Below are positions 1 through 8,254 of a stretch of DNA of 64,000 bases, piece after piece. The stretch comes from Edaphobacter modestus (GTDB lineage: Bacteria; Acidobacteriota; Terriglobia; Terriglobales; Acidobacteriaceae). A program made the position numbers and the translations under genes. Each line of letters opens with the position of its first letter. Within the stretch, counting starts at the first letter, position 1. Under the pieces are notes generated by a model. That model saw only the letters and a list, made by a program, of their open reading frames with translations, did not search any database and had not been told where the DNA came from. The stretch is taken from the NCBI RefSeq assembly GCF_004217555.1, contig NZ_SHKW01000001.1, positions 5,952,001 to 6,016,000 of the forward strand, in the 5' to 3' direction.

Positions 1-1141
1 CATCTCCGACGTCGTTCCGTCCGCCGCTTCCAATCAGTGCCAAACCCACAGAAGCACCGGTTGAGAGGTATCGAGTCTTCGAAGAAGTAGATTTGGTGCC
101 GCCTTCAGAATCAAGCTGGGCATTGTCTGCCGAGTCGGACTGAATGCCCTCGAGCCTGGTATCCACGGTCTGAACAACTCCATTGGGCAGGATCACTTCA
201 CGGAAGACGATACGCAGTTGTCCGTTGCGATGCAGACGGCGTGCGGGGCGCACTTGGAGAACGGAGCCGCGGAGACGAGTTCCGGCGGGAAGGATGAGGC
301 GTTTTTGGTCCACGAGCGGTTGCGAAAGTTGGGCTTCCACGTCGGCGCTCTTCGCTGTGATCGCCGAGTTCAGCGGAGTCAACAGGTCGGCATGCACAAG
401 GCTTCCGGGTGGAGGCTGGGTCCCGATACCAGAAAGAGTATCGGAAGGTACGGATTCACTGCCAAAGTCGAGTGGCTGCGACAGCTCCGCGGAGTAAAGC
501 GTTCCAGCGTCGATGTACTGCGGATGCACTGGGAGCTGGGCGACGGCATAGCGCGTCACAAGATGCATCCGGCCGGGCGACCCCACTTGTTTCATGGCAT
601 TGTTCCACTGCGCACGGGCTTGATCCATCTTCTGGGCGGCGGCATCCTTCACAACGTTCTTTTTATGCTCGTTAGCGGTCACCAGACGGATGACCTGTCC
701 CGACCCGGGAACTGCGGTGGCGTGCAGGTCGATATGACGGCCATCGGGTAAGATGAGTTCGTCGAAGACGACAGCAAGCTTATGGGAAGGAGTGAAGTCG
801 GCGTTCAGGGCGCTCAGTGTTCTCCTGCTGCTCGAGATGGGGTCAATGGCAGAGATTCGACCATTTGCCGCGGTACCTACGGGAATGACAAGACGATCGA
901 AAACATAGACGGGCTGCATGACACGCCCAGTGATAGGCTCTCCAACCTTCCGGACACGCACTTCCTTATCGAGGGCGATCTGCAACGGAGTCCCGTTGGG
1001 AGCGGTCATTGCAATGGTGTGGGGTTCAGATGAGGGCTGTGGAGAGGTGGGCTGGAGCTGGGGAGCCGCAATCTGTGCAGGTAGGCGGCCGACGAAGGCC
1101 CAGGCAAACAGAAGGATCGAGAGAAAACGACGGGACATCAT
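1..1141 (-). CDS. Secreted protein of unknown function (3' end outside window)
   Basis: An open frame runs on the minus strand from ATG at 1141 off the left edge, about 380 residues visible. It starts MMSRRFLSILLFAWAFVG, a Sec-type signal peptide with cleavage likely after PAQ. The mature part has two similar segments built around 'VGTAANGRISAI' and 'LPAGTRLRGSVLQV', each followed by an 'LPDG/LPNG' strand, suggesting a repeated beta-rich module. The style recalls the periplasmic part of VirB10/TrbI-like proteins but there is no other conjugation gene here, so I give no function. The visible end reaches a hydrophobic 'GASVGLALIG' stretch. No clear Shine-Dalgarno precedes the start; ATG 1138 is an alternative. 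Confidence 0.7.
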   Translation of the reverse strand, partial: MMSRRFLSILLFAWAFVGRLPAQIAAPQLQPTSPQPSSEPHTIAMTAPNGTPLQIALDKEVRVRKVGEPITGRVMQPVYVFDRLVIPVGTAANGRISAIDPISSSRRTLSALNADFTPSHKLAVVFDELILPDGRHIDLHATAVPGSGQVIRLVTANEHKKNVVKDAAAQKMDQARAQWNNAMKQVGSPGRMHLVTRYAVAQLPVHPQYIDAGTLYSAELSQPLDFGSESVPSDTLSGIGTQPPPGSLVHADLLTPLNSAITAKSADVEAQLSQPLVDQKRLILPAGTRLRGSVLQVRPARRLHRNGQLRIVFREVILPNGVVQTVDTRLEGIQSDSADNAQLDSEGGTKSTSSKTRYLSTGASVGLALIGSGGRNDVGD

Positions 1142-1639
1142 TCCGGAGGAGACCTCAGCACGTAGAGAATGCGCATCTGCTAACGACTTGCCGGCCTCGT
1201 CCTGAAGGTTCCTGCCCTGGCACCCGTACCGGCACAGCGAAGGGAAGCCCGATGGGTTGAAGCTGCCGGCTTACCGCTCAGCCGCGCCGCGATGTTTCGC
1301 ATGCTCCCGGTGACTTGAGAATTGATTGTAGTGAGCGTAGCTGAAGATATCCTTAAGATTGAGTTCGCCGCAGATTAAAAAGAGAGTTCGCTTCTTACCG
1401 CCACCGGGCAAGCCGAAAACACTGCGACAATTACCGCGAGATGCGACGCCTATAGCCATACCCTGTGGCGGGGTCGGCACTGACTCCGACTTCAGCAAAT
1501 AATGCTTTTGAACCGCTACCGTATCAAACCTCAGCCGTCGCATAAGTCCTTATAGATTATGTAAATTTGGAGTGTCCATCGGGTCCTTCAGCAAATATTC
1601 AGGAAATCTGATTACTCTAAAAGTCAGGTTTGTACCCTC
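1142..1639. other. Intergenic region with one weak small ORF
   Basis: Gap between the divergent secreted-protein gene and the response regulator. A 90-codon minus-strand frame (1271-1543) is open but has no recognisable domain and no convincing ribosome site. I do not call it a gene. The region must hold both divergent promoters. Confidence 0.4.
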
Positions 1640-2320
1640 ATGAGAATTCTGGTTGTGGAAGACGATCGAAAGATGGCTTTGCTTCTCCGGGACGCACTCG
1701 AGAAGCAAGCGCATCGGATTGTTCTTGCATCTACAGGCACGGATGGCTTAGATATTGCTCGCAGCCATCCCTTTGAAGCTATCATCCTGGATGCGATGCT
1801 TCCTGAAATGGATGGATTTTCAGTGGCGCGATTCTTGCGTGAGGCGAAAGTCGCAACCCCCATACTGATGCTGACTGCGCTCGATGCAACAAAAGATGTT
1901 GTTCGCGGGTTAGACAATGGCGTTGACGATTATCTTACGAAGCCTTTTGCCTTTGCAGAGTTGTTCGCCCGATTACGGGCGCTTAGCCGCCGTACCCCAA
2001 CGGCCACGTCTCTCTTGTATCAACTGGAGGATCTGCAACTTGACCCGCTGACGCATAACGCTTCCCGGTCGGGGAGACCCATCATTCTCACCAGGACAGA
2101 ATTTCTTCTTCTCGAGTTCATGATGAAACAACCACATACCGTCCTACGCCGTGAGGCAATCATCAATGCTGTCTGGGGATATGAGGAGACCGTGGAAAAC
2201 AATACGCTTGATGTATTTATGAAGCAGCTCCGATCCAAGATAGATGGAGGCTTCGAAAATAAATTGATTCACACGGTCCGCGGATTTGGATACCGGTTGA
2301 CCTCAGTGATACACCCATGA
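1640..2320 (+). CDS. OmpR/PhoB-family response regulator
   Basis: A 226-residue DNA-binding response regulator. The receiver domain (1-115) has the acidic pair E7/D8/D9, phospho-acceptor D51 in 'IILDAMLPEMDG', T79 and K101 ('YLTKPFAFAEL'). The C-terminal winged helix (about 130-222) has the usual 'LTRTEFLLLEFM' and 'HTVRGFGYRL' motifs. Its stop overlaps the start of the histidine kinase by four bases (ATGA), so the two are a translationally coupled pair. The target is not evident; the receptor and beta-propeller genes immediately downstream are the obvious candidates by position only. Confidence 0.95.
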   Translation: MRILVVEDDRKMALLLRDALEKQAHRIVLASTGTDGLDIARSHPFEAIILDAMLPEMDGFSVARFLREAKVATPILMLTALDATKDVVRGLDNGVDDYLTKPFAFAELFARLRALSRRTPTATSLLYQLEDLQLDPLTHNASRSGRPIILTRTEFLLLEFMMKQPHTVLRREAIINAVWGYEETVENNTLDVFMKQLRSKIDGGFENKLIHTVRGFGYRLTSVIHP

Positions 2321-3747
2321 CCTTTTCGATTCGAGTTCGCCTGACCCTGTGGTATTCGGCTGTAGTATCCCTCATCGTAATCCTGCTTGGAATGGGCGTG
2401 TTTTTCGGTGCATCATGGGGATTGCGAAGAGCGGCCGACCTGGAGCTTACCTCGGGCATTGATGGTGTCGCCACTTTTCTCAGGCATAAGCTTGATATCC
2501 ACGAGATGAACAATCTGAATAAAGAGTTGCGGGAGCACTCAGCTCTTCTCCCGCGCGGCAAGATGTTCCGCGTGAGCTATCCGGATGGTTCCGTGGTGTA
2601 TCAACCTGATGCGATGACTGTTGTAACCTCTTCTTCGCCGCTGCCGAATCAAATACTTAAACAGGATATTCGTGTTGGACGAAGATCCTTTCGTTCCATT
2701 AGCAAATTGGCGACAGTGGGCCTGTCCACTTTCGTAATTCAGGTCGCTGTCGATCAGACTGAATATGCAGACCTGACGGACCATTTGGCATGGCTGCTCA
2801 TCTTCAGTATTCCGGCCGCTGCGTTCCTTGCCGCTCTCGGAGGTTATTGGATGGGTGGACGTGCGCTCGCTCCTATCCATCAAATTACGGAGACTGCAAA
2901 CTCGATTGATGCCCAAAGTCTCTCGCGACGTCTGCCACTCCTAGGAACTAATGATGAGTTGGATAGGCTCTCGAGAACTATCAACTTTATGCTTGATCGT
3001 ATTGCGACTTCTTATGAGCGAATCACGCAGTTCACGGCAGATGCTTCGCATGAATTGCGAACACCAGTCGCGCTCATCCGATCGAATGCAGAGCTTCTAT
3101 TGATGGAGCCGGGCGAGAATCGGCGAATCACGCAGGGACTTACCGATATCGTGGGCGAGAGCGAGTATATGGCAAGGCTTATCAGCGATCTCCTGACCTT
3201 AGCAAGAATGGGACAGGGCGATGGATTGCTCAACATGGAGCTGTTTGAGTTGGGAGAGTCTATTGATGCGATCCTTGTGAGGGCTCGATCACTCGCAGCT
3301 ACAAAGAGGATCACGATCGAATATCTTCCAGAAAACCGAGTGCTCCCAGTCTTTGGAAACCGAGCTTCATTTGAGCGGCTCCTCATGATTTTTATCGACA
3401 ACGCGGTACGTTACACACATACTGGGGGGCACGTCACGCTAATCAGTTGGACTACAGACGAACGGTGTGGATTTACTGTCCGAGATACTGGCATAGGGAT
3501 TGCTCGCAGTGTCCAGGAGCACATCTTTGAAAGGTTCTTCCGAGTAGATGTGGCAAGAACTCCGCGCGATGGTGGTTCTGGATTGGGCCTATCCATTGCC
3601 AAGAGTCTTGTCGAGTCTCACGCAGGAACCATAAAGGTTGATAGTGAGATTGGCTGTGGCACCTCCTTTGAGGTTGCTTTCCCTCGGGCTGACAATGCGC
3701 AACACGTGTCAATACCCAGGCATTTAACCGACCTGTCCCGGATGTAA
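2317..3747 (+). CDS. Sensor histidine kinase (HAMP, HisKA, HATPase)
   Basis: A 476-residue membrane sensor kinase and partner of the preceding regulator. Transmembrane segments lie at about 10-34 and 157-180 and bound a ~120-residue periplasmic sensor region. A HAMP linker follows (about 181-235). The phosphorylated histidine is H245 in 'FTADASHELRTP'. The ATPase domain has the N box 'IFIDNAVRYT', G1 'DTGIGIA', F box 'IFERFFRVD' and G2 'GGSGLGLSIAK'. All catalytic motifs are intact. The architecture matches CusS/EnvZ-like heavy-metal or envelope sensors, but the ligand cannot be read from sequence. Confidence 0.95.
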   Translation: MTFSIRVRLTLWYSAVVSLIVILLGMGVFFGASWGLRRAADLELTSGIDGVATFLRHKLDIHEMNNLNKELREHSALLPRGKMFRVSYPDGSVVYQPDAMTVVTSSSPLPNQILKQDIRVGRRSFRSISKLATVGLSTFVIQVAVDQTEYADLTDHLAWLLIFSIPAAAFLAALGGYWMGGRALAPIHQITETANSIDAQSLSRRLPLLGTNDELDRLSRTINFMLDRIATSYERITQFTADASHELRTPVALIRSNAELLLMEPGENRRITQGLTDIVGESEYMARLISDLLTLARMGQGDGLLNMELFELGESIDAILVRARSLAATKRITIEYLPENRVLPVFGNRASFERLLMIFIDNAVRYTHTGGHVTLISWTTDERCGFTVRDTGIGIARSVQEHIFERFFRVDVARTPRDGGSGLGLSIAKSLVESHAGTIKVDSEIGCGTSFEVAFPRADNAQHVSIPRHLTDLSRM

Positions 3748-3805
3748 GGCTTATCCTTCATTCTCCTCATGAGAAATTCAGCTATTTTGCGCTAGTGTCA
3801 GGGGT

Positions 3806-6373
3806 ATGTTGTCCTATTTGGAAAAACTATCCCGATTTCTTGCGGTCCTTCTGCTCATTGTTGGCTGCAAACTGGCTGTGGGGCAGTCAGCCCTGAACGG
3901 AAGTATTGTTGACCCGGTTGGCGATGCTGTCTCAGGAGTAGATGTTCAGTTGCGGACCAAAAAGGGCGCAATCATCCGGCATTCGGTTTCCGATGCTCAA
4001 GGTAATTTCCATTGGCAACCAGTCTCTCCCGACCAATACGTAGTGGAGGTGCCAGCCAAGTATGGGTTTGAGGCGTATAGAGCCCCGATACACTTTACGC
4101 ATTCGTCGCAACCATTCTTAAAGATTCAATTGGCGCTGCCAACTGTAGAGGCGCAAGTCACAGTGGAATCTGCCGATTCCACTGTGACGACGGATCCAAC
4201 CGAGAACCGAGATCAGGTTGCTGTAAGTTCACAGATGTTGGAAAGGGTTCCGGTCTTCGATCAGAACTATATCGCTGCCCTCGCACCCTTTCTTGATCAA
4301 TCGGGCGTTGGCACGAATGGGGTCACCATCATCGTCGACGGCGTCGAGATGAAAGGTACCGGTGTCTCTGCCTCAGCCATTGCCGAAGCCCATATCAACA
4401 ATGACCCCTATAGTGCCGAGACAAATCGTCCAGGGAAAGGGCGCATCGAGATCATCACAAAGCCGGGCACTCCACAAATACATGGAAGCTTTACCTTCAC
4501 CTTCCGTGATTCAGTCTCCGATGCGAAGAACTATTTCGCCCTCACCAAACCGTTCGAACAGAAGCGAATCTATGAGGGCTCCATCACCGGCCCGTTAGGC
4601 AGCGATCAAAAGACAACGTTCCTCGTCTCGGGTACTCGACAGGAAGATAACCTGCAGGCAATCGTTCATGCACAGACTCCAACAGGTCTCATCTCGACCA
4701 ATGTGCCGACGCCGATTCATGATACCGAGGTAGCCTTTCGAATATCTCATGAGTTCTCCGCGAAGCATCGGGTTTCACTGCAATACAACGTCACGGACAC
4801 CATTACGAGGAATCTGGGAGCTGGCGGCCTCATTCTCGCTCAATCGGCGGTCAATGCTCAAGCTCGTGAGGACGACGTAATCTTTAACGATCGATTGATT
4901 CTGTCACCGACCCTCCTCAATCAATTGCAGCTCTTTTTTGAGAAAGACTATGACCCGACGCGCAGCGTTTCACCATTGCAGAAGATCGTGGTAGATGGTG
5001 CATTTACAGACGGTGGTGCCCAGGCCGATCTTCTTGCAACGGAGAATAATATGAAGATCAATGACATAGTCAGTTGGAGTAAAGGACGACATTACCTCAA
5101 ATTTGGCGTCAACATTCCAAACTTGAGCAGGCGCGCATGGGAGGACAGTTCGAATCGGCAGGGAACATTCAACTTTTCGAGTCTTTCGGACTATGTGGCA
5201 AATCGACCATACTCGTTTACGCAGCAAGCGGGAGTAGGAAGAACTGTATTTTGGATGAATGAGATCGGTACATTCATCCAGGATCAGATTCAAGTTCGGC
5301 CGAATCTTCAGGTCTCGTTAGGCCTTCGCTACGACTGGCAGACTTACTTCAAGTCGATCCATGATTTCGCCCCTCGGATATCCTTCGCCTATTCCACAAA
5401 GGACCAGAAGACCGTGCTTCGGGGCGGCAGTGGTCTGTTCTATGATCGAACAGGAGCTACGCCGATGGCAGATCTGAAGCGGTACAACGGCGTCGTCCTT
5501 CGCTCCTACACCATTCTCAATCCGGGTTATCCGATCCCTTTGCCTCCTGACATTCCTCCTTCGAGCCTACCCACCAACCTGGTCCAGCTTGCTCCCAACA
5601 CACACATTCCTTACATCGCCCACTACAGCTTCGGGATTGAACGCCAGCTTAGTAAGGAACTCACTGTTGCCGCAACGTATCGTGGATTGCTTGGGCTCGC
5701 GCTCTTTCGCTCGAGAGACATCAATGCTCCGCTCCCTCCATTCTATGCATCAAGGCCCAACACGAATCTTGGTGTTGTACGGCAAATTGAGTCAGAAGGA
5801 AGACAGGTAGGCAATGCGCTGGACCTGACTCTGGAGGGAAAGACCGGAAGGTGGTTTTCAGGGCTTGCTCAATATTCGTTTAGTCGAACTAACAACAACA
5901 CGGGAGGGATTGCATGGTTCCCCGCGAATCAGTATGACCTAACCGGAGAGTACAGCCGCGCAGACTTTGATCAGCGTCATCGATTCAATCTTCTAGGTAC
6001 GTTGAATGAAGACCATTGGTTGAATCTCGGCGTCGGGACGAAACTCTATTCGGGAATGCCATACACCGAGACTTCGGGTGTTGACGTGTTCAATACTGGT
6101 ATCTTGAATGCCCGTCCCGCTGGAATAAAGAGAAATAGTCTGGAAACAGGTGGTAATGTCGAGCTCGACTTGCGATGGAGCCACGATATGCATGTCCCAA
6201 GTAAAAAGGGGGATCGAGCACCTCTTATGTCTTTTGCTATCGACGGGTTCAACGTGACAAACCGCACCAACTTCAGCTCGTATGTAGGTAATATTCAGTC
6301 GACGTTCTTCGGGCGCCCAACGGCGGCATTGTCCGCACGAAGATTACAATTTAGTGCGCATATTAAATTCTGA
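3806..6373 (+). CDS. TonB-dependent receptor, Oar-like, short form
   Basis: An 855-residue outer-membrane receptor. A signal peptide (1-26, ending 'LAVGQ') is followed by a carboxypeptidase-regulatory-like fold (about 28-105, 'LNGSIVDPVGDAVSGVDV'), a plug-like region with 'VTIIVDGVEMKG', and a C-terminal beta barrel ending in the aromatic signature 'FSAHIKF'. It is shorter than the ~1000-1180-residue Oar-like receptors further along. Such proteins are numerous in Acidobacteriota and are thought to import oligomers; the substrate is unknown. It starts 58 bases after the kinase, so a common transcript with the two-component system is possible. Confidence 0.85.
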   Translation: MLSYLEKLSRFLAVLLLIVGCKLAVGQSALNGSIVDPVGDAVSGVDVQLRTKKGAIIRHSVSDAQGNFHWQPVSPDQYVVEVPAKYGFEAYRAPIHFTHSSQPFLKIQLALPTVEAQVTVESADSTVTTDPTENRDQVAVSSQMLERVPVFDQNYIAALAPFLDQSGVGTNGVTIIVDGVEMKGTGVSASAIAEAHINNDPYSAETNRPGKGRIEIITKPGTPQIHGSFTFTFRDSVSDAKNYFALTKPFEQKRIYEGSITGPLGSDQKTTFLVSGTRQEDNLQAIVHAQTPTGLISTNVPTPIHDTEVAFRISHEFSAKHRVSLQYNVTDTITRNLGAGGLILAQSAVNAQAREDDVIFNDRLILSPTLLNQLQLFFEKDYDPTRSVSPLQKIVVDGAFTDGGAQADLLATENNMKINDIVSWSKGRHYLKFGVNIPNLSRRAWEDSSNRQGTFNFSSLSDYVANRPYSFTQQAGVGRTVFWMNEIGTFIQDQIQVRPNLQVSLGLRYDWQTYFKSIHDFAPRISFAYSTKDQKTVLRGGSGLFYDRTGATPMADLKRYNGVVLRSYTILNPGYPIPLPPDIPPSSLPTNLVQLAPNTHIPYIAHYSFGIERQLSKELTVAATYRGLLGLALFRSRDINAPLPPFYASRPNTNLGVVRQIESEGRQVGNALDLTLEGKTGRWFSGLAQYSFSRTNNNTGGIAWFPANQYDLTGEYSRADFDQRHRFNLLGTLNEDHWLNLGVGTKLYSGMPYTETSGVDVFNTGILNARPAGIKRNSLETGGNVELDLRWSHDMHVPSKKGDRAPLMSFAIDGFNVTNRTNFSSYVGNIQSTFFGRPTAALSARRLQFSAHIKF

Positions 6374-6671
6374 TCGCGGGAACACTGGAAGTCTCACATT
6401 GCGGATCAACTTTGACTCCCGAAGGCGCGCTCTCGGATTTTTGTAAGTTGGAAACGTCAGCAACTCGTTTGTGTTCAGGCAACAGACACGAGTCGACCCG
6501 TTTAGAAGTGCGCATCACTTAGATTACTGTCATGCTGTTCCAATCTGAGTATTCACTGAATAGGGTTTATCTCCAAATTGATTGCATTGTCACTGTCTTG
6601 ACCACGTTGCGGCCTAATATCTATTCATCACGCCATAGATTTAGATACCGAGAGTGATCAGGACCCTTCAC
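6374..6671. other. Intergenic region
   Basis: About 300 bases between the receptor and the beta-propeller gene. AT content rises near 6530-6650, fitting a promoter, but I cannot assign -35/-10 boxes with confidence. No hairpin terminator was evident. Confidence 0.3.
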
Positions 6672-8144
6672 ATGCATCGTCTTATATTGGCAATACTTTG
6701 TGCTTCCTTCCTTCCCAGTGCCATCGCCCAGACGGGAGTCTTGATTTCAACGGCCCCTCCTACAAGCGAGTCACTCCGTATAGTGCAGACCCTTCAGTTG
6801 CCTAGTGCAGTGCAAGGCAACTTCGATCACTTCGGTATCGACTTGAAGCGTAACCGTCTCTTCGCTACTCCCGAGGCTTTTAAAGCAGTCCTTGTATTCG
6901 ACCTCAGCACAGGCAAGATGGTTCATCAGATTGACGGCATTGCGAGGCCTCATGCGGTCTTCTATCGACCAGATCTGGACCAGATCTATGTTTCTGATGG
7001 CGGAGATGGATCGCTTAAGATATATGACGGCGAAACGTACCGTTTGATCGATCACATTGCATTGTTGAAAGATGCTGATTCGATTGGCTACGACATCTCC
7101 AGGAAGTACCTCTACATTGATAACGGCGGTGGTGACGTTGGCCAGCCCTATTCGATGTTGTCCGTTGTCGACACGACGGAGCATAAGAAAATTGCGGACG
7201 TAAAAATCGATGGGGACACACTCGAGGCGATGGCGCTTGATAACTATCGTCCCCGCATCTACGTGAACGACAAGGCGAAGAATCAGGTTGTCGTTGTCAA
7301 CAGGTTGACTAACACGGTTGTGGCCACCTGGCCGCTGACCATGGGTAAGGTAAACGTCGCTATGGCATTGGATGAACAGCGCCAGCGTTTGTTCGTCGGC
7401 TGCAGGAGCGGACAGATTGTCGTCCTCGACACCAACACAGGGAAAGAGCTGCAGGCGTTGCCGATCTCAAAGGGAGTCGACGACCTGATCTTCGACCCTG
7501 CGACGAGGCGCCTCTATGCCGCTGGTGATGGAGCTGTGGATGTGCTTGATCAGACCGACCTTGACCACTATGTCGTTCGGGGTAGTGTACCGTCCGGCGC
7601 CAAAGGAAAGACCGCCCGGCTCGTGCCTGAGCTCAATCGTCTATTTGTTGCGGTACCTGGTGAAGCCGGAAAGAACGCGCGAATCATTATCTTCGAACCA
7701 GTCAACACACAGCCAGCCAAGAGCGTTGTCGTCGAGCCTAAGGCTCAGGTCGATTCACCGATCTCCGAAAAAATCGTGCTGGACACACTATCGACTCACC
7801 CATTTCTTAGAAAGTTAGGGCTTCATGTCATTCCTCCCGACCAACAAAATATGGTGCTTGTTGCGAACGGTAACGCGACCAGGATTGGAATACGCACCAG
7901 CGAGGGTGATTTCGCGGCTGTCAAAGATGGTAAGACTTATTGCGCGAAGATCGATGATGGGGCTTTCTACAACATAAAGATGCAGATGTTCGATGCTCAG
8001 GGACATCGTATCGGAATTCTTGTCATGGAGATTCCGTACACCTCTGCTGTGGATGTAGCAGACGCGATCCACAAAGCGGAAAGCATTCGTGAAGAGGTAG
8101 AGCACAGGATACCGAGCCTGGAAGCACTGTTCCATCACGCGTAA
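6672..8144 (+). CDS. Secreted YncE-like beta-propeller protein with C-terminal extension
   Basis: Exported protein with repeated beta-propeller blades of the YVTN/YncE type ('VFDLSTGKMVHQIDGI', 'VVVNRLTNTVVATWPL', 'VLDTNTGKELQALPI'). The ~110-residue C-terminal part ('MQMFDAQGHRIGILVMEIPY') is outside the propeller and not recognised. A GTG at 6654 gives six more codons, but ATG 6672 has AGGA eight bases upstream and directly starts a good signal peptide (MHRLILAILCASFLPSAIAQ), so I prefer it. Its position between two TonB receptor genes suggests a periplasmic accessory role, which is inference. Confidence 0.8.
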   Translation: MHRLILAILCASFLPSAIAQTGVLISTAPPTSESLRIVQTLQLPSAVQGNFDHFGIDLKRNRLFATPEAFKAVLVFDLSTGKMVHQIDGIARPHAVFYRPDLDQIYVSDGGDGSLKIYDGETYRLIDHIALLKDADSIGYDISRKYLYIDNGGGDVGQPYSMLSVVDTTEHKKIADVKIDGDTLEAMALDNYRPRIYVNDKAKNQVVVVNRLTNTVVATWPLTMGKVNVAMALDEQRQRLFVGCRSGQIVVLDTNTGKELQALPISKGVDDLIFDPATRRLYAAGDGAVDVLDQTDLDHYVVRGSVPSGAKGKTARLVPELNRLFVAVPGEAGKNARIIIFEPVNTQPAKSVVVEPKAQVDSPISEKIVLDTLSTHPFLRKLGLHVIPPDQQNMVLVANGNATRIGIRTSEGDFAAVKDGKTYCAKIDDGAFYNIKMQMFDAQGHRIGILVMEIPYTSAVDVADAIHKAESIREEVEHRIPSLEALFHHA

Positions 8145-8254
8145 ATCCAATCATTCATCGCCGAACAATATTTGCCGACAACTGGATAGAAACATCCGGC
8201 ATGCAGACGTCGGCATCTTTATGGACCAGCACTATGCACTAGACGAGGACAACA

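Noticed and set aside
1271..1543. 90-codon minus-strand frame before the response regulator
   Set aside because: No domain and no ribosome site; kept only as a remark on the gap.
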